Of a stretch of 64,000 nt of DNA, positions 19,008 through 31,617 are shown in pieces (position 1 is the stretch's first letter; every line of letters starts with the position of its first letter). Under the pieces are notes generated by a model, which ran no database searches, had not been told where the DNA came from, and worked only from the letters and a program-made list of their open reading frames with translations. Origin of the DNA: Litorivicinus sp. (lineage in GTDB: Bacteria; Pseudomonadota; Gammaproteobacteria; Pseudomonadales; Litorivicinaceae); NCBI GenBank assembly GCA_028339155.1, contig JAOLBK010000009.1, positions 33,374 through 97,373 of the forward strand, given 5' to 3'. The position numbers and the translations under genes are program-made.

Positions 19008-20114
19008 TCATTTACCACGCACCAATGTCGGCATTGCGTGATAAAGAACTGTTGGCGCACAGAAGCCCCATGGTGGAAGGTCACCCTGAGAGGTCACACT
19101 TTTTTCATGTACTGGATTAGCTTTGGGGATCGTGGCTTTGTAATGGATTTTCCCGTCTAAAGATATCTCAGTGATGCTGGTAGCACTTGTGATTAAAAAA
19201 TGATTTTCTCCCAGATGTTCGATTCCTCTAGTTGTTAAAAATTCACCGGTAAAAAGCTTAAGGTGCGTCCCATCTTTTTTTATCCAGTGAATTGATTCCT
19301 TCCCACATGCTCGGTCTGCCGCGAGATAGCCACCTTCATATGGGGTAGGCTGGTGTACGCCGGGAATCGTGTTGTTTTTGTAGACAACCTCATTGGTCTC
19401 AGGATTCAGCTCTAGGAATGTTGAAAAATTCCGCAGTGAAATGAGGAGATTTCCGTTTGGTAGTTTCTCAACATAGTTCGCATGCGCCCAATCCTGCTCA
19501 CGTTCTCGAGCCCATCTCATAGGAGCTCCACAACTGCGTTCTTGCTTAACAGTGAATCCTTCTTTTGTAGGAAATATATTTACTGGTTTCCACTTGAATT
19601 CCTTTGAATTGAAGGATAATGAAATCTGCTTTTGAGTTACGCTGTGATTATTCTTATTTACGAAACCTCTGGCGAAAACAATATGTTTGTCATCGTACTG
19701 ATGGGCAGCGTGATCAATATCCTTATCTTCCACGATCATTTTATTCTCCCCAGACCGTTTCACATTGATAACACCTTTATCAGGAACTAGAACGTTGAAA
19801 GAAAAATCTTTCATGTATTGCACAGTGGCACCACGACATATTTTCTTTTGAGCTTTTAAATTCTTGGGAATTGGCCATTGCCAGATAATATTTCCACTAC
19901 CAGCGTCAATTTCAATAGTACGAGCTTCCTTGGAGTAGGTGTCGACTAACACATACTTCTGGATTAGCTTTGTCGGCTGATTAATCGATACATTAAAAAA
20001 GGGTTCAACATCAGTTGACGCAACAGCTTTAGGCTGATTGTAGTTAGCCGCATAAACAGAAAGTACAGCGCAAGAAAGCACCACAAGAAGTAAATTTCTA
20101 AATAGACTCATCAC
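19008..20114 (-). CDS. Secreted arylsulfotransferase (ASST)-like beta-propeller protein
   Basis: A 368-residue protein with a clear signal peptide (LFRNLLLVVLSCAVLSVYAA). The core segment DWAHANYVEKLPNGNLLISL and following FSTFLELNPET resemble the ASST family pattern (aromatic-x-His-x-Asn...LPdGNlLiS), in which the His is the catalytic residue of arylsulfate sulfotransferases. Several cysteines could form periplasmic disulfides. Whether it transfers sulfate is untested; the wider family includes proteins of other function. Followed by decayed sequence, with no operon partner. Confidence 0.6.
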   Translation of the reverse strand: MMSLFRNLLLVVLSCAVLSVYAANYNQPKAVASTDVEPFFNVSINQPTKLIQKYVLVDTYSKEARTIEIDAGSGNIIWQWPIPKNLKAQKKICRGATVQYMKDFSFNVLVPDKGVINVKRSGENKMIVEDKDIDHAAHQYDDKHIVFARGFVNKNNHSVTQKQISLSFNSKEFKWKPVNIFPTKEGFTVKQERSCGAPMRWAREREQDWAHANYVEKLPNGNLLISLRNFSTFLELNPETNEVVYKNNTIPGVHQPTPYEGGYLAADRACGKESIHWIKKDGTHLKLFTGEFLTTRGIEHLGENHFLITSATSITEISLDGKIHYKATIPKANPVHEKSVTSQGDLPPWGFCAPTVLYHAMPTLVRGK

Positions 20115-20317
20115 AGAATCCCCTACTTTGAATTGTTATCGTTGTCGGCATAAACCCAAAACGCCTTGAAGTCATCCTTTTGCAAGTGGAAGTAGGCACT
20201 ACAAAGCAGATACTACGGATACTGTACAGCCTATTTAGCGATTCCGAACAGCCACCAAAATTCCAAAACCTATCAAGCACGGTTTATAGATAAAGGGAGA
20301 TTTAGAGGGAGTTTCAA

Positions 20318-20479
20318 TCACTTATCTTTTCGCCGTTTTGGAAGCTTCATCATTATTTTTTTTCGTTCCCTATCAGTCATAGAGCCCCAAAGAGTAATCT
20401 CTCGCTCAGTTCTATAACAACCAACACAAAATTTTGTTTCGGAATCATATTCGCAGATGTTTTGACAAGGACTAATCAT
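20318..20479 (-). CDS. DUF1289 family cysteine-rich mini-protein
   Basis: A 53-residue protein. The sequence has the complete DUF1289 pattern: SPCQNICEYD, then FCVGCYRTEREI, W, and MTDRERKKIM near the end. The four cysteines (residues 5, 9, 18, 21) probably bind zinc or iron. Function of the family is unknown. The ATG at 20477-20479 overlaps the stop of the upstream small gene by 8 bases (ATGATTAG), so translation is likely coupled. Confidence 0.82.
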   Translation of the reverse strand: MISPCQNICEYDSETKFCVGCYRTEREITLWGSMTDRERKKIMMKLPKRRKDK

Positions 20480-20654
20480 GTTGTACGGCTACCAGAGCAC
20501 CAAGAATTACAAACCACTGTTTTGAGAGGAAGGGAGGCCTAGTAAAAGTTTTAATCACTAATCTTCTTACCGTTTTGAATGTGTCTGCCCGCTTTGGGTC
20601 GACGTTGAAGTAGTAATGATTATATTCAACTAGCTCTTTATTAAAATCCACCAT
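20472..20654 (-). CDS. Small protein with C-terminal hydrophobic segment, coupled to DUF1289 gene
   Basis: A 60-residue protein starting MVDFNKELVEYNHYYF; a TTG two codons upstream at 20660 is an alternative start. The first two-thirds is charged, and the C-terminus FLSKQWFVILGALVAV forms a probable single membrane segment. The stop overlaps the DUF1289 start by 8 bases. I do not recognise a family. Similar hydrophobic C-termini are encoded in decayed form near 20230-20300 and 18943-19014. Confidence 0.5.
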   Translation of the reverse strand: MVDFNKELVEYNHYYFNVDPKRADTFKTVRRLVIKTFTRPPFLSKQWFVILGALVAVQHD

Positions 20655-20660
20655 TCTCAA

Positions 20661-21028
20661 ATCTCAGCACTAAAAATATCCTTTTAGCCAAGCGCCATCT
20701 GAAGCTTTATTCCTAAAAACATTGCCTTAATGACTAGTAAGCATGATACAAAAGCTAACCAAGGATTCAAAGCAGCATCTTTTGCAATCGGTAGCCAAAC
20801 ACTCACGGGCTAGTTTTTGTGCTTCAGAGATGTCGGCAGGAGTTTCAACTCTAATTTGGAGTGTGCCCCGGGGCTACCGCTAGAATTGTTGGAAATAGTG
20901 CTGATCAACAGAATTTCTTCTTGTCAAAATAAGATAATCGAGAATCTTCACCTAGGATGTATTTTAAGTGAGTTTTAAAGTGAATAAAAATAAAAAATCG
21001 ACCAAGAGGCCCATAAATAATAACAAGT
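20661..21028. other. Intergenic region with a start-less minus-strand open frame
   Basis: The minus strand is open at 20727-20873 and reads protein-like (RVETPADISEAQKLARE, then Cys-rich CLATDCKRCC), but no usable start or ribosome binding site is present. It may be a remnant of a gene related to the coupled small genes. The rest is unassigned. Confidence 0.3.
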
Positions 21029-21119
21029 TGGCGGAGGGATAGGGATTCGAACCCTAGATAGGCTATTAACCTATGCCGGTTTTCAAGACCGGTGCATTCA
21101 ACCGCTCTGCCATCCCTCC
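21029..21119 (-). tRNA. tRNA-Ser (anticodon TGA)
   Basis: A 91-base class II tRNA. On the minus strand the acceptor GGAGGGA pairs with TCCCTCC, discriminator G and encoded CCA follow. The anticodon loop CTTGAAA gives TGA, a long variable arm (GCATAGGTTAATAGCCTATC region) is present, and the T arm has GGTTCGAATCC. It reads UCA and probably UCN codons. Confidence 0.96.
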
Positions 21120-21272
21120 GGCACACGTTGAGCCGCGCATATTAGGTGAAACCCGCGGTTGATTCAACCTCATAAAGGGCTCCAGAAACAATAAAATCAA
21201 ATGTCTTTTTGACCTAGCAGGCAAACTCTTGTAGAAAGACCTCCGTAACAAATCCTCTCTCGGAGCAAGACT

Positions 21273-21698
21273 GTGAGCAATTTAAAATTTATTATTCCAA
21301 TTTTTTTAGGCACTGCGGCCCTTTTAGTCGGCGCACGCCAAATTTCTTGGGAAACCAATCATCCCCCGATTGGTTCATGTACGGGTGACTGTTATAAAGA
21401 ATATAAAATTGAAGATGCGAAGCGCCTTGAATCCGAACGCTTATTGCTGGCTACAGCAAGCCCAGCAGATTTAGGGGGGAAAATTTACACAGCATGTGCG
21501 GCGTGCCACGGAGCGAATGGTCAAGGTGGCGTGGGCCCTGCTCTTAAAGGCCAGGCTCAAGACGCAATTGTTTCAATGCTGACCCAATATAAGAATAAAG
21601 AGACCAGGGGCGCACAAAGCATGCTCATGTGGGGCCAGGCAGCCGCCCTCTCCAACAGCGACATGACTAATCTCGGGGCGTACATCGAAACACTATAA
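21273..21698 (+). CDS. Small c-type cytochrome (class I)
   Basis: A 141-residue protein with an N-terminal hydrophobic anchor or signal (IIPIFLGTAALLVGA). One heme motif Cys75-Ala-Ala-Cys78-His79 is followed by GANGQGGVGPALKGQ and a likely axial Met (117 or 119, QSMLMWGQ). Two more cysteines at 36 and 40 lie in an N-terminal extension. Periplasmic electron carrier; no partner oxidase or reductase is nearby. Start codon is GTG. Confidence 0.85.
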   Translation: MSNLKFIIPIFLGTAALLVGARQISWETNHPPIGSCTGDCYKEYKIEDAKRLESERLLLATASPADLGGKIYTACAACHGANGQGGVGPALKGQAQDAIVSMLTQYKNKETRGAQSMLMWGQAAALSNSDMTNLGAYIETL

Positions 21699-21980
21699 AT
21701 AGTAAATCATGGCTCAACTCCCATCCAAATAAGCTGGCTGGGAGCAAGGCCCGTGAACCCGCGATGCATGAACCATAGCCGCTCACCCAAATTTATAGCC
21801 GAAAGTATTTTCTTGAAGATCCAAACCTATAATTTAACAATCTTGAACAGACCATAATCTCTTATTTAATTATCTGAATCGGTGAAGTACTTGCATCACG
21901 ATTGGGAATCATTACTATAACCAACTCATACGAAAGTTTAGTGTCTTCGACACGTTAGATGTGAGAAAGGAGTTCTTTCA

Positions 21981-22655
21981 ATGAGTGATCGTATAACCCA
22001 AACTAGGGGTGAAGCTGGATTAGGCTTATCAGAGTCAGCTAGCAAAGTTCTGCGCAATACCTACCTACTTCTCTCGCTTACATTATTCTTTAGTGCCGCG
22101 ATGACTACTCTGGCCGTGTCTCTCCAGGCACCTCCGATGCATTGGTTATTGTCCATCGGCGGAATGATCGGATTATTGTTTGCTCTCCGGGCTATGAAAA
22201 ACAGTGTCTGGGCGCTTCCTTTGGTCTTCGCTTTTACTGGTTTTATGGGCTGGACTCTTGGGCCAATGATTTCATATTATCTGCAGTCTCCTGGCGGCGC
22301 ATCGATCGTGGGTAACACGTTATTCGGTACAGCAGCAGTCTTTCTCTCGCTGTCTGCCTACGTACTAACGACGAAAAAAGATTTTAATTTCTTGGGCGGA
22401 TTTTTATTTACTGGTTTGATTGTTGCGCTACTCGCGTCAATTGGTTTGATCTTTTTCCAAGTTCCAATGCTATCGCTCGTTCTGAGTGCGATGTTGGTAA
22501 TGCTAGCAGCCGGTTATATTTTGTTCGATACCAGCAGAATCGTGCATGGTGGAGAAACAAACTATGTAATGGCAACGGTATCTTTGTACATTAATATCTA
22601 CATGCTATTTACCAACTTGCTTGCAATTATGGGCATTTTCTCAAACAACGAGTGA
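21981..22655 (+). CDS. yccA: Bax inhibitor-1 family membrane protein YccA
   Basis: A 224-residue inner-membrane protein with seven hydrophobic helices. The C-terminal half has the BI-1 signature (LSAYVLTTKKDF; ILFDTSRIVHGGETNY; SLYINIYMLFTNLL). YccA interacts with the FtsH protease in E. coli. The ATG has a GAAAGGAG ribosome binding site. Its stop overlaps the tusD start by four bases (ATGA). yccA next to tusDCBE is the usual arrangement in related gammaproteobacteria. Confidence 0.93.
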   Translation: MSDRITQTRGEAGLGLSESASKVLRNTYLLLSLTLFFSAAMTTLAVSLQAPPMHWLLSIGGMIGLLFALRAMKNSVWALPLVFAFTGFMGWTLGPMISYYLQSPGGASIVGNTLFGTAAVFLSLSAYVLTTKKDFNFLGGFLFTGLIVALLASIGLIFFQVPMLSLVLSAMLVMLAAGYILFDTSRIVHGGETNYVMATVSLYINIYMLFTNLLAIMGIFSNNE

Positions 22656-23008
22656 ATCGATTCAGTATATTGTTGAGCATGTCTCCAGACTCGGGGACCG
22701 CACCAGCAAGAGCCGTGGATACTCTAGAGGCCGCGTTATCGAAAGGTTACGCGGTTTTTGTGTTTTTATATGAGGACGGCATTCTGTTTGCTCGGAAAGA
22801 CCGAGACACCCCTCAAGGAGAAATTGATCTAGTCACTCGATTTACTTCGCTCTCCGCCCATCCAAATTGCGACGCTGTTGCCTGCATTACTGCCGGTGAA
22901 CGACGTGGGCTCAGAGGCTCATCACTCTTAACGTCCGTTCGCTTTGGTGGACTCGGTGAGTGGACTGAATCATTAAGCTCGTCCGATATCGTGGTTCAAT
23001 TTCGATGA
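22652..23008 (+). CDS. tusD: Sulfur relay protein TusD (DsrE family)
   Basis: A 118-residue subunit of the TusBCD complex that accepts persulfide sulfur and passes it to TusE, then MnmA, for 2-thiouridine in tRNA. Cys78, the sulfur-carrying residue of TusD, is present in AVACITAGERRG. The four-gene overlap chain (ATGA junctions) yccA-tusD-tusC argues for one transcript. Confidence 0.92.
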   Translation: MNRFSILLSMSPDSGTAPARAVDTLEAALSKGYAVFVFLYEDGILFARKDRDTPQGEIDLVTRFTSLSAHPNCDAVACITAGERRGLRGSSLLTSVRFGGLGEWTESLSSSDIVVQFR

Positions 23009-23355
23009 ATTCGACAGCCATTGTGATCCGACATGGGCCGGGAACCGGACTCGGAACACGTGAAATGCTCGACATGGCGCTGGTATTAGCAACCTTTGAT
23101 TGTCCAGTCACCGTCATCCTTCAAGATGATGGGGTGTATTGGTCTCGCCTCCCCTCATTCCCTGAAGGCAACCCATTGAGTTTAAGCGGGAGACTAAAAA
23201 GCTTGCCTCTGTATGACGTCGGACCAATCATTGTGCATTCAGAAAGTTGTGATTCCAGATCAGTAATCACTGACCTAGGATTACCCTCAACCGTCCTTTC
23301 CACTAGCGAAATTCTTGATCATTTATCGACTATTGACGTGATCCTCGAGGCTTAA
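23005..23355 (+). CDS. tusC: Sulfur relay protein TusC (DsrF family)
   Basis: A 116-residue member of the DsrEFH fold, with GLGTREMLDMALVLATFDCPV near the N-terminus and ILQDDGVYW after the second strand, as expected for TusC. It starts within the stop of tusD (four-base overlap) and ends one base before tusB. No catalytic cysteine is needed in TusC. Confidence 0.9.
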   Translation: MNSTAIVIRHGPGTGLGTREMLDMALVLATFDCPVTVILQDDGVYWSRLPSFPEGNPLSLSGRLKSLPLYDVGPIIVHSESCDSRSVITDLGLPSTVLSTSEILDHLSTIDVILEA

Positions 23356-23604
23356 ATGATTCACTTAATAACACAACGTGCTGCCATCTCTGATTGCATT
23401 CCGTGGGTTCAAGCCAATGATCAAATCGTCCTAACTGGAACCGCGGCAGCGTTAAAAGTGAACAAATTAGAACTCCCGGCGAAGGTGACCATCGCAGTCT
23501 TTGAGGCCGAGTCAGAAAGCGCCCAAAACATGGAGGCATATGTGATCACAATCGACGAGTGGATTGAGTGGCTAGAAAAATCACCCTGCCGTACCTGGAG
23601 CTAG
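23356..23604 (+). CDS. tusB: Sulfur relay protein TusB (DsrH family)
   Basis: An 82-residue protein, short as is normal for TusB, with the start MIHLITQRAA and the central VLTGTAAAL segment. Assigned from its place between tusC and tusE and from family length; sequence conservation of TusB is low. It directly abuts tusC. Confidence 0.85.
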   Translation: MIHLITQRAAISDCIPWVQANDQIVLTGTAAALKVNKLELPAKVTIAVFEAESESAQNMEAYVITIDEWIEWLEKSPCRTWS

Positions 23605-23608
23605 TGCC

Positions 23609-23917
23609 TTGCTAAGGCTGGATGATGACGGATATCTCGAACATCTCACGGATTGGGATAAAGACGTTGCGGAGAACCTCGCCGAGCTTGAGCAAGTCAA
23701 TCTCTTGGCTCCACATTGGGAACTCATCCATCTAGTTAGAGAGTATTACATTGAGTTCGAACACGCCCCCTCGATGAGGCCGCTCGTCACTTGGATTAAG
23801 AGACATCTCGGTCAGGAGAAAGGTAACAGCCGCTACCTACATCGACTATTCAAAGTGAGTCCTGCCAAACAACTTGCGCGCATCTCTGGACTACCGAAAC
23901 CAACAAAATGTCTCTAA
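23609..23917 (+). CDS. tusE: Sulfur relay protein TusE (DsrC family)
   Basis: A 102-residue protein with the DsrC/TusE pattern: DDDGYLEHLTDWDKDVAE at the start, HWELIHLVREYY in the middle and the essential penultimate Cys101 (PKPTKCL). It lacks the second conserved cysteine of dissimilatory DsrC, which fits tRNA thiolation rather than sulfite reduction. Start TTG, with CTGGAG about 9 bases upstream. It ends four bases before the convergent serS stop. Confidence 0.92.
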   Translation: MLRLDDDGYLEHLTDWDKDVAENLAELEQVNLLAPHWELIHLVREYYIEFEHAPSMRPLVTWIKRHLGQEKGNSRYLHRLFKVSPAKQLARISGLPKPTKCL

Positions 23918-23920
23918 ACC

Positions 23921-25210
23921 TCAAGGTTTCAAAAGATTCGTCTTCAGATAAGGAACCAATACCCCGGGAACGGTGATACTCCCATCAGCATTCTGATAAT
24001 TCTCGACAACAGCGATTAAGCAACGACCGATCGCCACTCCCGAACCATTTAATGTATGCACTAATTCTGGCTTACCTGCGTCATTTCGAAAACGCGCCTG
24101 CATCCGACGCGCCTGAAAATCTCCACAAATCGAACACGAAGAAATCTCACGGAACTGATCTTGCCCTGGCAACCAAACCTCTAAATCGTATGTTTTAGCG
24201 GCTGAGAAGCCCAAGTCGCCGCCACACAAGTTCATGACCCGGTAATGTAAGCCCAATCCGGTCAATATGGCCTCTGCATGGCCTCGCAGTTGCTCAAGAG
24301 CATCCCAACTAGTCTCAGGACGAGTAATCCACACAAGCTCTACCTTGTCGAACTGATGTTGCCGAAACATGCCCCGCACATCACGCCCATAAGAACCAGC
24401 CTCAGCCCGAAAACAAGGCGTATGCGCGACCATCTGCATGGGCAAACGATCTGGTTCAATAATTGAATCACGGACTAAATTCGTCAATGGAACTTCCGCA
24501 GTCGGAATCAAGTAACGCTCCCGTCCACCCCCATCCTCTGGAGCAATTCGAAATAAATCATTTTTGAATTTTGGAAGCTGCCCAGTCCCTTCAAGAATCG
24601 CACCGTCGACCAAGTAGGGAACATAAGTCTCCGAGTACCCATGCTGATCCACATGTAAATCGAGCATGTATTGGACAAGTGCTCGATGCAGCCGAGCGAA
24701 CACACCATGCATTGTAACAAAACGGCTACCAGCAAGATTAGCGGCCGCATTAAAATCCAAGCCGGAAAATATTTCACCAAGCTCAATATGGTCTTTTGGA
24801 GTGAACTCAAATTCAGGTCTTGAACCGACCACAGACACGATCTCATTGTCCGACTCATTAGCACCATCAGGCACCGTCTCAGAAGGCAGGTTAGGAGTCT
24901 CCATCAATACCTGAGTGAGCTCTCTACTCACCTGATCAAATTCTCCCCCAATCGTTACCAACTGATCTCCGATTCGAACAGCCTCATCTTTAAGCGCTTC
25001 GGCCTCCTCCAATTTTCCATCTTTCATGAGACGACCAATCGCTTTCGATCCGTCTTTTCTCTGATTTTGCAGTGACTCAGTCTGCAGCTGCAGTGACTTC
25101 CTTTGATGCTCTAGATTATGATAACCCTCGGCATCAAACACAGCTCCTTTCCTAGCCAATTGCGACACAACAAAATCAAGGTTTGTTCTAAGAAGCTTAG
25201 GATCAAGCAT
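23921..25210 (-). CDS. serS: Seryl-tRNA synthetase
   Basis: A 429-residue class II synthetase. The N-terminal coiled-coil arm that recognises tRNA-Ser lies at about residues 25-100. Motif 2 (CFRAEAGSYGRDVRGMFRQHQF) and motif 3 (NGSGVAIGRCLIAVVENYQ) are intact. The frame is open further upstream to 25279, but the start MLDPKLLRTNLD at 25210 is the family N-terminus and has AGGGA upstream, so it is preferred. Last gene of the ftsK-lolA-crcB-serS unit. Confidence 0.95.
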   Translation of the reverse strand: MLDPKLLRTNLDFVVSQLARKGAVFDAEGYHNLEHQRKSLQLQTESLQNQRKDGSKAIGRLMKDGKLEEAEALKDEAVRIGDQLVTIGGEFDQVSRELTQVLMETPNLPSETVPDGANESDNEIVSVVGSRPEFEFTPKDHIELGEIFSGLDFNAAANLAGSRFVTMHGVFARLHRALVQYMLDLHVDQHGYSETYVPYLVDGAILEGTGQLPKFKNDLFRIAPEDGGGRERYLIPTAEVPLTNLVRDSIIEPDRLPMQMVAHTPCFRAEAGSYGRDVRGMFRQHQFDKVELVWITRPETSWDALEQLRGHAEAILTGLGLHYRVMNLCGGDLGFSAAKTYDLEVWLPGQDQFREISSCSICGDFQARRMQARFRNDAGKPELVHTLNGSGVAIGRCLIAVVENYQNADGSITVPGVLVPYLKTNLLKP

Positions 25211-25224
25211 ATGAGTAAAAATCC

Positions 25225-25746
25225 CTAAAAACCAAAGGTTCGACCAATCAGCAGGCCAAGTAAACAAGCCATTAAGCATACCAGAACGCTTAATGCGAGA
25301 TAGAACACAGCCGCAGTAAAATGACCTTCTTCAAACATCATCAACGTATCAAGACTGAATGCTGAAAACGCTGCAAACGCTGAAAACGCTGAAAACGCTG
25401 AAAACGCTGAAAACGCTGAAAACGCTGAAAACGCTGAAAACGCTGAAAACGCTGAAAACGCTGAAAACGCTGAAAACGCTGAAAACGCTGAAAACGCTGA
25501 AAACGCTGAAAACGCTGAAAACGCACCAAGAAATCCAAACTGGATCAGTGGCCTCAACCAAGAATTCGTTTCTAGTCGCCCCCCAATCGACGCTACCAAC
25601 AAACCGGTCAGAAAACTTCCAAGAATATTAACGAATAGAGTGGTAAACGGAAATCCGGCAAGATTCCAACGCGCGGCGCCCAAAGTGATGCCATAACGCG
25701 AGACCGAGCGGAGCGCTCCACCCATCGCCAAATAGAGACAAATCAC
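25225..25746 (-). CDS. crcB: Fluoride channel CrcB/Fluc with an expanded Ala-Phe-Ser repeat
   Basis: Fluoride exporter of the CrcB/Fluc family: N-terminal GGALRSVSRYGI, FPFTTLFVNILGSF (family motif TLxVN), and C-terminal FSLDTLMMFEEG are intact. At the third helix, where normal proteins have a short Thr/Phe/Ser stretch (TFSTFS, the Phe box and polar track), this protein has about 18 tandem Ala-Phe-Ser units. It is 173 residues instead of about 122-128. The repeat is in frame. Function with this expansion is uncertain. Starts four bases inside lolA. Confidence 0.9.
   Translation of the reverse strand: MICLYLAMGGALRSVSRYGITLGAARWNLAGFPFTTLFVNILGSFLTGLLVASIGGRLETNSWLRPLIQFGFLGAFSAFSAFSAFSAFSAFSAFSAFSAFSAFSAFSAFSAFSAFSAFSAFSAFAAFSAFSLDTLMMFEEGHFTAAVFYLALSVLVCLMACLLGLLIGRTFGF
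25361..25522. repeat. Minisatellite: 18 tandem 9-bp units (GCTGAAAAC) inside crcB
   Basis: 18 contiguous 9-base units on the plus strand. All but the second (GCTGCAAAC, which changes one Ser to Ala) are identical. On the coding strand each unit is GCG TTT TCA, giving Ala-Phe-Ser. Near-perfect identity indicates recent expansion by slipped-strand replication. Because 9 is a multiple of 3, copy-number changes keep the reading frame. Confidence 0.97.
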
Positions 25747-26359
25747 TGAGTTTGTCCCAATCCATAAATCACATCGACACCCGGGGGTGGTTCAAACACA
25801 AATCGCTGATTATTCGGGGGGTCTCGACTAATGGCCGTCAATTTTATCCGGGTCTGATTACCTAATGCGTCTCTCACCAACAGCTCCATCAGCCGACTGC
25901 CATCAAACCGAAGCAAAATCTCACGAGTGACATCATCTTCGGCTTTAGGAATCAAAGAAAATTCACGCCGCGTTCCGCCGCGTTCTTCAGTTACTGAAAA
26001 CGATTCCGCTAAGTTTTCAGCGGAACCACCCAATATAGAAGATGGAGAAGTAGACAAGGCGTCATTCAGTGGCCGGACCTGTACCTGCAAAAGGTCTTCA
26101 TCAAATATCCAAAGTACGTCCCCATCCGCAACAATAGTTTGAGCAAACGGAGGATTGGTTTGCCAAAAAAAGCGTGTCTTGCCATCGATCGCCAATTGGC
26201 CCGTCATCCGGCTCACTGGGGATCCTGATGCATCCAATGAGCTTTGCTCAAACTCTGCCGAAAACACTTGATAAGGCTTCAGTAGATTGGCCAGCACCGA
26301 AAAGGAATCAGCAAGTGCAGCCTGTGTCCACCAAAAACAAAAAACAAAAATAAGTTGCT

Positions 26360-26363
<4 letters not shown>
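25743..26363 (-). CDS. lolA: Outer-membrane lipoprotein carrier protein LolA
   Basis: Periplasmic chaperone moving lipoproteins from LolCDE to LolB. The 206-residue precursor has a signal peptide ([13 protein letters not shown]). The family hallmarks include [25 protein letters not shown], and [13 protein letters not shown]. Overlaps ftsK and crcB by four bases at each end, so the three genes are translationally linked. Confidence 0.93.
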
Positions 26364-30575
<4,212 letters not shown>

Positions 30576-30579
<4 letters not shown>

Positions 30580-31292
30580 GTGAACCACATTCATTACGTT
30601 TTTACGCCACAACGGCTCACCCATGCAGTTATCTGGAGGGACAAGAAGCGACAACCATTTTTGTTGAACCAGATGCTGCCATATCAGATGAGCAGATCGT
30701 AAAACTAACAGAATCAGGATTTCGTCGATCTGGTCGCTACATTTACCGGCCTCATTGCGAAAATTGTTCGGCATGCATTTCCGTACGCGTCCCAGTTGAG
30801 ACATTCGAACCTAAAAGACGACAGATTCGTACCCTAAAAAAAAATCAGGACGTAATATTTTCGGCGAGAACCCCAGTCCTTGATAATGCACACTACGAGT
30901 TATACCGCCGATATATCGAGGGTCGACATCCCGACGGCGATATGTTCCCGCCATCACCGAGTCAGTACGAATCGTTTCTTGCTGTAAGCAAGAAGCAATC
31001 TTTTTTTCTCGAGGCTAAAATTGAAGACCAGCTCATTGCGGTCACATATTTTGACGAAATTCCAAACAATGGCCTGTCTGCAATTTATACATTTTTTGAT
31101 CCCGACCCAACGTTTGATCCCAGAAGCCTAGGCCGATTAATGGTGCTGCAGCTCCTTAAAGTCACTCAAAGTCTTAAGCTGCCATATCTTTATCTTGGCT
31201 ACTGGATTCGGGACTCAAAAAAGATGGCATACAAAACCGAATACGGCCCAATTGAGATGCTTAAGAACAGTAAGTGGATTCGCGCCGATTAA
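30576..31292 (+). CDS. bpt: Aspartate/glutamate leucyltransferase (Bpt, Ate1-like)
   Basis: A 238-residue tRNA-dependent transferase that adds Leu to N-terminal Asp or Glu. The N-terminal zinc motif appears as PCSYL and CENCSACISVRV. GNAT-like C-terminal domain elements include LGRLMVLQLL and YLYLGYWIRDSKKMAYK. Bacterial Bpt and eukaryotic Ate1 share this fold. It is linked to aat (four-base overlap) and, across infA, to clpA/clpS. Confidence 0.93.
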
Positions 31293-31334
31293 GCGGGCAT
31301 AATCGCGCCTTCCAAAAATCTTGAAGGGAGCCCA

Positions 31335-31553
31335 ATGGCGAAGGAAGATTCAATTGAAATGGAAGGCACTATCATCGATACGCTGCCGAATACCATGTTT
31401 CGAGTGGAGCTTGATAACAAACACGTTGTCACTGCACACATTTCAGGAAAGATGCGAAAGCACTATATCCGGATACTCACTGGTGACCGCGTGACGGTGG
31501 AACTGACACCGTACGACCTTAGCAAAGGCCGAATCACATTTCGGGCCCGCTAA
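31335..31553 (+). CDS. infA: Translation initiation factor IF-1
   Basis: A 72-residue OB-fold protein binding the ribosomal A site during initiation. The family core is present ([41 protein letters not shown]). A GAAGGGAG ribosome binding site lies just before the ATG. A strong hairpin terminator follows at 31576. Confidence 0.97.
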   Translation: MAKEDSIEMEGTIIDTLPNTMFRVELDNKHVVTAHISGKMRKHYIRILTGDRVTVELTPYDLSKGRITFRAR

Positions 31554-31575
31554 CACCCGTCGGCTTCTTCTTTGC

Positions 31576-31607
31576 CCTGGGATGCAATGAACGCATCCCA
31601 GGCTTTT
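31576..31607 (+). terminator. Rho-independent terminator after infA
   Basis: Perfect 10-bp stem CCTGGGATGC (31576-31585) / GCATCCCAGG (31593-31602) with a 7-base loop, followed by CTTTT. It lies between the convergent ends of infA and clpA. The opposite strand is not followed by a T run, so it acts mainly on the infA transcript. Confidence 0.85.
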
Positions 31608-31617
31608 GCGATTCGAC

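Noticed and set aside
20098..20280. 60-codon minus-strand frame between the ASST-like gene and DUF1289 gene
   Set aside because: No ribosome binding site, and it lies across the start of the ASST-like gene; only its first hydrophobic stretch, in another frame, resembles the small gene tail.
23918..23935. Hairpin AAACCT-CA-AGGTTT between tusE and serS
   Set aside because: Two-base loop is sterically poor, and no T-tract follows; partly in coding sequence.
25361..25522. CRISPR array
   Set aside because: Units are 9 bases, contiguous, with no spacers, and lie inside a conserved gene.
25341..25631. Overlapping open frames on both strands across the crcB repeat (poly LKT, FQR or FSV repeats)
   Set aside because: They are only the other reading frames of the 9-base repeat; crcB has conserved family sequence on both sides, so the Ala-Phe-Ser frame is the real one.
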